DNA of 64,000 nucleotides from Leeia speluncae (GTDB lineage Bacteria; Pseudomonadota; Gammaproteobacteria; Burkholderiales; Leeiaceae): NCBI RefSeq assembly GCF_020564625.1, contig NZ_JAJBZT010000006.1, positions 186,001 to 250,000 of the forward strand, read 5' to 3'. Shown piece by piece: positions 26,801 to 34,124 of this stretch (position 1 is its first letter; each line of letters starts with the position of its first letter). The notes under the pieces were generated by a model. It saw only the letters and a program-made list of their open reading frames with translations, ran no database searches and was not told where the DNA came from. The position numbers and the translations under genes were made by a program.

Positions 26801-28403
26801 GGTGGTGGATAGCTTAAATACGCGTTTATCTGTTACCACTAATAACTGGCTGACTGATAAAGAGGTGGTATTACCATTAACTGGAAATAGTCTTCCTATC
26901 TCTCTACCAGTTGATGCTAAAAATGTTCAACTCAGCTTCTTGTCGAGTGCAAATGCGCAAATTGCGAGAATAGCAGATGATTTGATCGACTACCCTTATG
27001 GTTGTGTTGAGCAAACCTCTAGCCGCTTAATTCCATTGGCGATGGCAAAACAATCATTAACTACTGGTGTTGCAGTTCCTGGTTCTACCGATGTATTAAC
27101 CAATTTATTGCAGCAGCAACGCTTAAGACTTGTGCAACTAGCCGGAAATGATGGCGTGTTTGGTTGGTGGGGATATGCATCTAAAGATAATCTCTTCTTA
27201 ACCGGCTATGCCTATTACGCAGATTGGTACGCCAGTAAAGCGCTTGGTTTAAATCTACCTGCTGACAATTGGAGTTATTTGTTTGAGGTGTATAAAAAGC
27301 ATGGTAAGGATACGCCTCTTGTTCAGCGAGCGATGGTATTGCTATGGGCTGATGAGATGGGCTTGCCAGTTCAAAACTTATTGCAAGGGGTTGACCAATC
27401 AATCGTTAGCTTAAATTGGAGCAACTATGCCAAATTGGCCCCTGGCGGTAATGGTTTTCTCTTCTATGAAACAGAAAGTCAAAAAGCCTATGCGTTAACA
27501 TTGTTAGTCAGTAATTATTTGCATCAGAAGCTTGGTGTGACTGCCTCACCTGAGTTAACCCAATTGAGTGCAAAGCAACTACCAATTGTCAGTGCGGATC
27601 GTTCGATTTTGTTGCAAAGCTTTATTGCCATGGCAACTAAAAATCCAACCTCGGCACAGTCCTTATTAGGTAGCGTCAGTAAGGATTTACCAACAATTGA
27701 TCGTTCCTTGGCCTTGATTTGGCTGCAAAAGTCACTGAATCAATTGGTAGCAACCCTGCCAGCGATGATCAAACCCGCTGATACTGGTTGGAGACTAAAT
27801 ACTTCTCCGACTGGCCAAATTACCTGGGTATTTCAAGGGGAAAAAGTACCTGCTCAAATCGCGCTGCAGGGTACTGTTGGTTCAGGATCTCAAGCGTTAG
27901 TTAGATATCAAACCAATGAAGTGGAAAAATCAAAACTGCCTATTCAGGTCTCTAGAAAACTGTATGAGCTGGTGCCAGAGTCAGAGAGCCTTTCTTTTAA
28001 AGTGAAAGAGGTAACGGAAGGAACGGCGTTATCGTCTGATGCGCTTTATGTAGATGAAGTGGTGCTTCAACCAAAGAGTGGAAAGTATCATTTTGGGCTG
28101 TTAGAAGTGCCATTACCAGCCGGCGCATCGGTAGAAGGGACAACTTGGGGAGTGAAAATTGCAGGTTTAACGGGAGAGCATGCAGATGACTCTTCGTTTA
28201 ACCGAATGCAATTCGAAGAAGGGAAACTATCGTATCAAGTGCCGATTGAGACCTTAGATAAAACGGTTATTTCTCGCCAACTAATTCGGTTTTCTCTTAA
28301 AGGAAAATTTGTTACCCCCGCCGCTAGGTACTTCCGTATGTATCAACCAGAGGGAAAAGCATTTGATCAGTCAGGGAAAATGCAAAGTTGGCTCGTACAG
28401 TAA
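23784..28403 (+). CDS. yfaS: Bacterial alpha-2-macroglobulin (YfaS/MagD-like) with intact thioester motif
   Basis: A 1539-residue periplasmic protein. A long N-terminal signal (hydrophobic core about residues 24-43, ending SAYA) has no lipobox cysteine at the cleavage site, so the mature protein should be soluble. Macroglobulin-type domains follow, seen in repeated blocks such as YAVTDRPLYRPGDTVNL and DKTTYRPGEIV, then the alpha-2-macroglobulin core (TDASGHVKFSFVMPDSLTRW) and the thioester domain with the CxEQ motif CVEQ at residues 1074-1077. Macroglobulins trap proteases that enter the periplasm. E. coli YfaS and Pseudomonas MagD sit in the same five-gene context. AGGAAC precedes the ATG by 8 bp. 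About 1539 residues is the usual length of the family. Confidence 0.92.
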   Translation: MERFTLASSQQQPKFYRHFQAVFSYCLTLLLAYLVLLKSAYALDPVPASGYETFKGQPFFLLSDSSFGSSQIAQVRVEAPGEGFRDYLEQYGGVDIALYRVPKPLDFLKTQKNLHRLQLQGNYVGEGLPNTLNFLWDTWYKKSRRSWQRVFSTDVRTKAMEALPQLKTGQYINNPTKFENNPQYRVLPGFELTNHFRYPIWQAKQIAPPKGLTLEGSSSEFIRPNSGNVFVPLGKLKPGLYVVEAYIGAYRANTLLFVSDAIGVTKNAGQQMLVWTSNRQTGAPMPNSTVVWTDGAGVLASSTTDKDGVAELKKASPEHTYVLGQDAAGGVFVSENFYYDSEIYNTKVYAVTDRPLYRPGDTVNLKLMARKFISANQSTLAVSANIHIELNDPNGTPVAVKDLKFDAKQGGNTSFTLPVNAAAGGYELRMTMGDDIYSAAFRVADYIKPHFDMHLQMAKPSYKTGEQIDGYIHLAYPDGKPVLGAHLTLNVRAQASTMVAGDLGYSGQFPIKLEQQELVSDSEGNIKISLPAAKEPSRYILTMLASDDAAYRVKMTKELLIERGVSQYSLVGTKNFSSPNELVVFSMTELTSKGAAPATWEALRLESRTIKSGKITMPAKGAFSLRFAEAGSYTITIRDKDGNVLGATSHWVAGDQLQVVPGSVEIVFDKETYQPGQTAEALITFPNAVNNALLTLERDQVEHHALLAGSDLIKMQKLNAKQWKALIKVDPQFAPNITFSVLYVQSGEVVFQNAGIKVSQPTIDVAIKTDKTTYRPGEIVNVDIATTIKGQPVSSNVMFGAVDEMVYVLQPEIAPNIFDFFYHPRRNNVRTTSSLSFINYDLATAPFQERQKNAQNYNERSVKVLERPRRDEKDTASWQPALRTDASGHVKFSFVMPDSLTRWRMTARAMSDDGVVGQQLQYILSDKPIFVKLSGTNSFRQDDKPVLSWIVFNQTSKQTNANLQFKAPMGTYKQALTLKPGANFIEMPVEKLQAGDMNAQILQGSTVVDSLNTRLSVTTNNWLTDKEVVLPLTGNSLPISLPVDAKNVQLSFLSSANAQIARIADDLIDYPYGCVEQTSSRLIPLAMAKQSLTTGVAVPGSTDVLTNLLQQQRLRLVQLAGNDGVFGWWGYASKDNLFLTGYAYYADWYASKALGLNLPADNWSYLFEVYKKHGKDTPLVQRAMVLLWADEMGLPVQNLLQGVDQSIVSLNWSNYAKLAPGGNGFLFYETESQKAYALTLLVSNYLHQKLGVTASPELTQLSAKQLPIVSADRSILLQSFIAMATKNPTSAQSLLGSVSKDLPTIDRSLALIWLQKSLNQLVATLPAMIKPADTGWRLNTSPTGQITWVFQGEKVPAQIALQGTVGSGSQALVRYQTNEVEKSKLPIQVSRKLYELVPESESLSFKVKEVTEGTALSSDALYVDEVVLQPKSGKYHFGLLEVPLPAGASVEGTTWGVKIAGLTGEHADDSSFNRMQFEEGKLSYQVPIETLDKTVISRQLIRFSLKGKFVTPAARYFRMYQPEGKAFDQSGKMQSWLVQ

Positions 28404-30082
28404 GAAAAAAGTTATTACTACTTTTAGTATCTTTAGTTGGAACATTTCTACAGGTGGCATTGAGTTATGCCGAGCCTGTAGGGGTGTTCGCAAGATTGAA
28501 TCATGACGAGTTTTCAATTTTAGCGTGGGACGACTTTAAAAAAGCCCCCATCCCGCATGTGAAAGAAAATGTAGTCACTCCCTTGGGAAGCACATGGAAA
28601 CTGTTTGTTTATGCATATTTACTGGATAAACAAATACCAAGTGAGGATTATGATTGTAAAGGACAGATAAAGGACGAGGTTTATTGTTGCGGGAAAGGGC
28701 AATCTATCGATCGAGAGAATGCGCTGATTAAATCTTGCGGCTTATATTTCTTGCCAAATCGCCTTGGTATTTCTGCGAAAGCTTGGCAGCAATATTGGTT
28801 TCGTTTAGGGGCTCCCGAATGGATTTGGCGAATCGAGAATTTGACTGAAAATTATCGAGTACCTGTTAAGCAATTAATGCAGGCGCTAGATAGTTTGCCG
28901 AGTTCAAGCAAAAGGACGATAGCTAGTAATTTAATGTCTGTTGCAACAACAGGAACAGCTCCGTCAATGTTGCAAAATTTTGGAAGTCAACTTCGGTTAA
29001 AAACATGGACGATGCCAAATCCGCTAGATGCAAAACAGAGAGTAGGTGGCGGACTTGGTTGGTTAGCGGATGGTTCGGTCGTGTGGTTGTCAGCGAAAGG
29101 CACAAGTAATGACGCGTTAGATAAATTATCGACGGTTGTTCAGCCCCTACTGATCAATCAAAAAATACCCGATGATAGAGACTGCGTCTTAGTCGATTAC
29201 TTTAGCGACTATCCCATCCGTAAGGTTTTATCTTTACCTATGAAGGTGCCGGTAAACCGCGCTGCGCTAAATGGGGATCTGTTGATCCAGTTTCAGAATG
29301 GAAATAGCTTAACGTTTCGTGGTAATGGGGCGTTGCGTTTAAATACTAAGCCTAGTCTACAAATAACAGGGCGTATGGGTGTCAATGAATATGTGGCACG
29401 CGTGCTAGATAGAGAGGCAAATCCAAATGACGTAGAGGCAGCAAAAGCCTTTGCAGTCATTGTTAGAAGTTATTTAATCCAAAATGCAGAGAAACGCCAA
29501 GGCTGTTATTGGATTAAAGATAGCTCTAGATATCAGCGTGTCTCGGTAAATAATGCGAGTACTGCGGCATTAAAGTTGGCAAATTGGACGGATGAACTCA
29601 TTTTGGTTGGTGAACCAGTGCGCTTTCATCAACGGCTAGATAGTCCCGGCATTTTGTCTTGGCAAACTGCAAAGACCTTAGCTAAAACGACATCCTTTAA
29701 GACAATATTAAGCAAAACTTGGCCAAAAGCACAATTGCAATCTTACCGGTCTACGGTTGATTCTAAATGTGAGTCAATACCGAATGCGGAGCATTGGTTA
29801 TCTATGCAGATTCCAAAATGGAGACGGTATTTAATGAGTGAAGTAGGGTATGAGCCCCCTAGACACTTACCGCAAATCTGTAAAAGCTTGGTCGGCAATC
29901 CAAACTCTGAAAGCGGGGAGGGGAGAATATATATGAAGTCGTTCTTCTCTGAAGAAGACCGTATTACCTTAACTCATGAATATTTGCATATTGCCTTTGC
30001 AAATCATCCTCGCGGGATTGATGAAGTATTTATAGAGTCGAAAGCGCGTCAATTACAAAGATTGAATCTAAATGAAAACTAA
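28388..30082 (+). CDS. yfaQ: DUF2300 protein (YfaQ/MagE-like) with SxxK, SpoIID-like and HExxH motifs
   Basis: A 564-residue secreted protein with a signal peptide (hydrophobic core KLLLLLVSLVGTFLQVAL, ending SYA). It starts with TTG inside the end of the macroglobulin gene (16-bp overlap, AGGGA upstream). The family is DUF2300. Three blocks stand out: STWK at about residue 68, like the SxxK of penicillin-binding proteins; EYVARVLDREANPNDVEAAK with AFAVIVRSY near residues 337-362, like the SpoIID/LytB amidase-enhancer fold; and HEYLH near the C-terminus, an HExxH zinc-peptidase pattern. A cell-wall role is suggested by these resemblances, but none is proven. Confidence 0.75.
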   Translation: MARTVRKKLLLLLVSLVGTFLQVALSYAEPVGVFARLNHDEFSILAWDDFKKAPIPHVKENVVTPLGSTWKLFVYAYLLDKQIPSEDYDCKGQIKDEVYCCGKGQSIDRENALIKSCGLYFLPNRLGISAKAWQQYWFRLGAPEWIWRIENLTENYRVPVKQLMQALDSLPSSSKRTIASNLMSVATTGTAPSMLQNFGSQLRLKTWTMPNPLDAKQRVGGGLGWLADGSVVWLSAKGTSNDALDKLSTVVQPLLINQKIPDDRDCVLVDYFSDYPIRKVLSLPMKVPVNRAALNGDLLIQFQNGNSLTFRGNGALRLNTKPSLQITGRMGVNEYVARVLDREANPNDVEAAKAFAVIVRSYLIQNAEKRQGCYWIKDSSRYQRVSVNNASTAALKLANWTDELILVGEPVRFHQRLDSPGILSWQTAKTLAKTTSFKTILSKTWPKAQLQSYRSTVDSKCESIPNAEHWLSMQIPKWRRYLMSEVGYEPPRHLPQICKSLVGNPNSESGEGRIYMKSFFSEEDRITLTHEYLHIAFANHPRGIDEVFIESKARQLQRLNLNEN

Positions 30083-30857
30083 ACACTTGTTGATGATGAC
30101 GGTCGTTATCGCTGCTATGCAACCACTGATTAGTTGGGCCTTGGGTGAGGTGACATTAAAAGCGCCGAACAACGGTTGGCGAAATTCTGCAGGGCAACAA
30201 GAAGAATATGAACAGCGTATTCAATATCCTGCTTCTAGTGTCAATGTGCAATCAGGGCAAGCTAGCTCTGCGTTGATTGCAGGCCAAATCAAAGGGTTGC
30301 CTAAGGTAAAGAATCAGAAACCATATACCTTAGTCGTTAATGGTGTGGCAATGCCACAACGTGTTGAGTCAGATGGTAGTTTTCAACGACCATATGCATT
30401 TGTGTCGGGCTCAAATAACGTAGAGTTAAAGTCTTCTTCAGGACAGTCTGTGAAACGCACACAGTTTTATGAAGCATATACGGATAAATCCAAACCTAGA
30501 TTGAGAGTGGTTCTATCTTGGGATACTGACCAGACTGACCTAGACTTGCATGTTATTTCTCCAGATGGCCAGCATGCTTGGTATGGTGGTCGGGTATTAG
30601 ATAATGGCGGCGCATTAGATGTAGATGTCACCACAGGTTATGGGCCGGAAATTTTTTCTAGCCCATCTCCCGTAAAAGGTACTTACTTGGTATATGTGAA
30701 CTACTACGGCAGTGGTGAACGTAGGGATGTAATTACAGTCGCAAAAGTATCGATTATTACCAACGAAAATACGCTAAATGAAAAACAGCAAACCTTCATT
30801 GTGCCAATGCGTAAACCTGGCGAATTGACGTTGGTAAAATCGTTTGTATACCCATAA
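30072..30857 (+). CDS. yfaP: DUF2135 periplasmic protein (YfaP/MagF-like)
   Basis: A 261-residue secreted protein: the signal peptide ends near SWALG (residue 26), followed by an immunoglobulin-like beta segment and a C-terminal DUF2135 domain (about residues 145-230) with the characteristic DTDQTDLDLHVISPDG and VKGTYLVYVNYYG. The family is known from E. coli YfaP and closes the macroglobulin operon. Its start overlaps the preceding gene by 11 bp. DUF2135 domains resemble calcium- or carbohydrate-binding beta sandwiches, so a binding rather than enzymatic role is likely. Confidence 0.8.
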   Translation: MKTKHLLMMTVVIAAMQPLISWALGEVTLKAPNNGWRNSAGQQEEYEQRIQYPASSVNVQSGQASSALIAGQIKGLPKVKNQKPYTLVVNGVAMPQRVESDGSFQRPYAFVSGSNNVELKSSSGQSVKRTQFYEAYTDKSKPRLRVVLSWDTDQTDLDLHVISPDGQHAWYGGRVLDNGGALDVDVTTGYGPEIFSSPSPVKGTYLVYVNYYGSGERRDVITVAKVSIITNENTLNEKQQTFIVPMRKPGELTLVKSFVYP

Positions 30858-30867
30858 TTACGGGATA

Positions 30868-31659
30868 TTAAAATGCCCAATCTAGAATGGTTACTTCATC
30901 ACCTACTCTGATGGTGCCTGATTTTACCACTTCAAGATTTTGGCCAAAGCAGATGCCTTTTTCTGGAATATTTCTAAAACCAGATAATGTCGTTAAAGGT
31001 TCATTATCTGGTGATTTCTCACCAGTATCAGGATTCACTGTCGTAAAAACACAGCGCTCACAGTATTTCTTGACCGCAAGTTCTACTTCCCCTATTTGTA
31101 TGAGAGTCCAAAAGTCTTCTTCAAAAGCGGGTGCGCCATCAATCACAATATTTGGGCGAAACTGACGCATATCAACAGGAGATTCAAGCTTCTGATTGAG
31201 TTCATCTAAAGAACTTTGTCCAGCTAATAAGATTGGGTAGCCATCGGCAAATGAGAGCGGCGTTGACCCATCTCGAAATCTTGTTGTGAGCTCTCCAATG
31301 TACATGAGCTGCGCAGGGGTATTGAGAAAATGACTTAACCATTCATTGGCTTTTGCACAACCACTTCTTGCCGTGAAGTCCTGTCCCCATACATGGGCTG
31401 CACTCGTTGTTGTTAATTGTTCAAGGGAAACAATTAGATCTGACATATTCGGGGCAGATAAATGTAGGCCGCCACTAGCTATCGTTACTTGGATAAGCAC
31501 CATTTCAGGGAATTGCCGTCCAGTGAGAAATTTTCCCTCAGGGTTGGCAATCATCCAATGTCGATCGTTCGGAAGTCCCATCGGGTTAACAGATACCTCT
31601 TGGTAAGATATACCTGCTGCAGATTTAAGAGGGTAAGAATAAAGTGCTTTTACTTGCAT
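30868..31659 (-). CDS. MOSC-domain protein, YcbX-like
   Basis: A 263-residue protein with an N-terminal MOSC beta-barrel domain (MQVKALYSYPLKSAAGI, DRHWMIANPEGKFLTGRQFP) and a C-terminal MOSC domain with the molybdenum-ligand cysteine region KYCERCVFTTVNPDTGE. Relatives (YcbX, mARC) bind molybdenum cofactor and reduce N-hydroxylated compounds, detoxifying base analogues. The 2Fe-2S domain present at the C-terminus of E. coli YcbX is absent, so an external electron donor is needed. It converges on the macroglobulin operon with a 10-bp gap and no clear terminator. Confidence 0.85.
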   Translation of the reverse strand: MQVKALYSYPLKSAAGISYQEVSVNPMGLPNDRHWMIANPEGKFLTGRQFPEMVLIQVTIASGGLHLSAPNMSDLIVSLEQLTTTSAAHVWGQDFTARSGCAKANEWLSHFLNTPAQLMYIGELTTRFRDGSTPLSFADGYPILLAGQSSLDELNQKLESPVDMRQFRPNIVIDGAPAFEEDFWTLIQIGEVELAVKKYCERCVFTTVNPDTGEKSPDNEPLTTLSGFRNIPEKGICFGQNLEVVKSGTIRVGDEVTILDWAF

Positions 31660-31740
31660 GCCAACGCCTCTGTGATTGATGAATAATTAGTGTACCTGAA
31701 TTGAGTGTCTTCACTAAGTGTCTGTTAATCGTTTCTGAAA

Positions 31741-31754
31741 GTGTACCGGTACAC
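31741..31754. promoter_or_regulatory. Perfect 14-bp palindrome, candidate operator
   Basis: GTGTACCGGTACAC lies between the divergent MOSC and rarD genes, 56 bp before the rarD start. Its size and position fit a dimeric repressor site; no regulator is adjacent. Confidence 0.35.
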
Positions 31755-31810
31755 AAACAGAAAAATTGTCTACGCTAAGTGCGTCTTCACAGTATTTTAC
31801 GTTGGTATTT

Positions 31811-32695
31811 ATGTCTTCCAGGCAAGGTTTGTTAGCGGGATTTTTTGCATATTTCTTTTGGGGTTTGTTTCCTTTGTATTGGAAGCCCTTGTCTCATGTG
31901 CCTGCCATAGAAATTCTAGGGCACCGTATGGTGTGGTCCTTAGTATTTGTTGCCGTGGTTCTTTTTTGGATGAAAGACGTTAAACGTACTTTTTCCTTAT
32001 TGAAAGCACCGGGCATCGCTAAGACATTTCTCCTTTCTTCGTTATTACTAGCTACCAATTGGGGGCTTTACATCTGGGCTGTAAATGAAGGCATGATTCT
32101 GGAATGTAGCCTTGGCTACTTTATGAATCCATTGGTCAATATCTTGTTGGGGGCTGTTTTTCTAAAGGAGAGACTAAGACCGCTCCAAAAAATCGCTGTG
32201 TTAATCGCTACGCTTGGTGTGGTTTGGATGACCTTTCACCTTGGAAAACTACCATGGGTTGCTTTAATTCTTGCGCTTTCTTTTGGTTTTTATGGTTTGA
32301 TCCGCAAGACTGCGAAGTTAAACTCTCTTGAAGGTCTTTCGGTTGAAACCTTGCTGTTAGCGGGCCCTGCACTGATTTTCTTGTTATCGCTCGAATGGTT
32401 AGGTAAAGCTAGTTTTGGTCATATTCCTGCCTATCAGTCTTGGATGTTGGCTGGTGCAGGGATTGTTACGGCGGTTCCCTTGCTATTATTTGCGATTGGG
32501 GCCAGAAGATTACCATTGAGCACCATGGGGATACTTCAATATTTATCTCCATCCATACAGTTTGGCTTAGGTGTGTGGCTCTACCATGAGCCGTTTGATC
32601 ATGTTCGTTTTATGGGGTTTATTGCAATTTGGACTGCGTTAGCAATCTATACACTTGAAGGTGTGTATCGACAGGCCCGCGCTCAGTTTGCTTGA
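31811..32695 (+). CDS. rarD: RarD family EamA transporter
   Basis: A 294-residue inner-membrane protein with ten predicted hydrophobic segments in two EamA repeats. The N-terminal block GLLAGFFAYFFWGLFPLYWK and LLATNWGLYIWAVNEG, and the C-terminal QYLSPSIQFGLGVWLYHEPF, identify the RarD subfamily (named for chloramphenicol sensitivity in Pseudomonas). The transported compound is unknown. The ATG at 31811 gives the standard RarD N-terminus; an in-frame TTG at 31766 was rejected. Confidence 0.88.
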   Translation: MSSRQGLLAGFFAYFFWGLFPLYWKPLSHVPAIEILGHRMVWSLVFVAVVLFWMKDVKRTFSLLKAPGIAKTFLLSSLLLATNWGLYIWAVNEGMILECSLGYFMNPLVNILLGAVFLKERLRPLQKIAVLIATLGVVWMTFHLGKLPWVALILALSFGFYGLIRKTAKLNSLEGLSVETLLLAGPALIFLLSLEWLGKASFGHIPAYQSWMLAGAGIVTAVPLLLFAIGARRLPLSTMGILQYLSPSIQFGLGVWLYHEPFDHVRFMGFIAIWTALAIYTLEGVYRQARAQFA

Positions 32696-32700
32696 CTAAA

Positions 32701-32738
32701 AAACAAAGCCCATCAATGCATTGATGGGCTTTGTTTTT
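32701..32738. terminator. Bidirectional terminator between rarD and DUF3422 gene
   Basis: Perfect 16-bp stem on each side of a TGCA centre (AAACAAAGCCCATCAA and its complement), with A and T tails on both sides, between convergent genes. Confidence 0.92.
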
Positions 32739-32767
32739 ATTGATAGATGAAGCTAGCAATAAGCCGC

Positions 32768-34081
32768 TTAGTGGTGTGCAGCAAGCTTTTTCTTAAAGCG
32801 ATGCATGCCATAAGCTACCAAACCAGCGACAATCGGAATACTAAACCCGGTTGTCATTTCATAATTAACTTCTAAACCAACTGCGTGAAGTGCCTTGGAC
32901 GCGTAACCAACTAAACCGACTATATAGTAGGTTAAAACAGCAACAGATAATCCTTCGACCGTTTCTTGTAGTCTTAATTGTAAAGCGGCTCTCCGGTTCA
33001 TTGAGTCGAGCAATCCGTGGCGTTGTGCTTCACTGGCAATATCGACTCGGGTTCTTAATAAGGCCGTTGTTCGCTGAAGGCGAAGGGATAACTGTTCTTG
33101 ACGCGTGCTTACTGCATTGGTGGTATGAATCGCAGGCGCTAATCGTCGTTCCACAAACTCTCTAAACGGCTGCAAACCTTGAAGGCGAGATTCTCTTAAC
33201 TCATCAATCCGTCGTTCAATCAATGCATAGTAAGCGCGTGTTGCGCCAAATCGATAACTACTGGTTGCAATGCTGTTTTCTAATCCACCTGCAAGTTGGG
33301 TAATGTTATTGAGTAGCATTTTATCTTCTGCAGACTCAGTTCTGATCGCCGTGGTTAATTCGCTGAGCTCTTTTTCCATTTTGGCAAGTTGGGGGAGCAA
33401 TTGCTTGGTTTGGGGTAAAGAGAGTAGGGCAAGAATTCGATATGTTTCGACTTCAAGTAGACGTTGTAACATGCGTCCGCTTTGTCGCTGACCCATTTGA
33501 CCATCTAATAGTAAAATACGAGAAGCGCCAGATGCTAAATGGGGGTCTGGATGCAATCTTAGATCCGTTAAAGCAACGCCTTTACCATCTCCAACTTCAG
33601 ATCCGATTAAGTCATTGCCATCAAAATAGTTATTCGCAATTTGCGCTAAATCTAGCGGGGGAGTTGGTTTGGGTAATACGGCAGTATGAATTGCGACGAG
33701 AACCTGCCCTGGTAGATTGGTTAACCAATCTTGAGGAACGGCAGACAGCGGACTCTCTGTAAATATACCTTCCGTTTTTTGCCAGTTGCGAATAAATGTG
33801 TAGCGCACAAACTCTGTATGAACATCCCAACGAATCGTTAATCCATTCGATTGAATGGTATGTTGACCAGCTGAAGAAGGGGGGATGGGACATGACCATT
33901 CTTCGCAGAGCTTCGTAATGGAGGCTCTATGTTTTGCGAGGTCTTCTGCCGTAAGTACAAGCGCTGTTACCTGAGAGCGAAGCGGGGCAATAAAATAGGG
34001 CCGCGCATGTGCTTCGTCATTTAACGTTTGTCTTAGTGGATGTTCATTCAATGATTGGGGGCTATTCATATTTACTGACAT
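32768..34081 (-). CDS. DUF3422 membrane-associated protein
   Basis: A 437-residue protein of family DUF3422, recognised from the N-terminal HPLRQTLNDEAHARPYF block and the long helical, coiled-coil-rich middle (about residues 200-370). The C-terminal end has two hydrophobic segments (VAVLTYYIVGLVGYASKAL and FSIPIVAGLVAYGM) that should anchor it in the inner membrane with the bulk in the cytoplasm. The function is unknown. Two in-frame ATGs (34081 and 34069) are possible starts and neither has a clear ribosome site. Confidence 0.8.
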   Translation of the reverse strand: MSVNMNSPQSLNEHPLRQTLNDEAHARPYFIAPLRSQVTALVLTAEDLAKHRASITKLCEEWSCPIPPSSAGQHTIQSNGLTIRWDVHTEFVRYTFIRNWQKTEGIFTESPLSAVPQDWLTNLPGQVLVAIHTAVLPKPTPPLDLAQIANNYFDGNDLIGSEVGDGKGVALTDLRLHPDPHLASGASRILLLDGQMGQRQSGRMLQRLLEVETYRILALLSLPQTKQLLPQLAKMEKELSELTTAIRTESAEDKMLLNNITQLAGGLENSIATSSYRFGATRAYYALIERRIDELRESRLQGLQPFREFVERRLAPAIHTTNAVSTRQEQLSLRLQRTTALLRTRVDIASEAQRHGLLDSMNRRAALQLRLQETVEGLSVAVLTYYIVGLVGYASKALHAVGLEVNYEMTTGFSIPIVAGLVAYGMHRFKKKLAAHH

Positions 34082-34124
34082 CGGAATAATCAAGCATGTC
34101 AGTTTAACCGCTTCTTATGATTGG

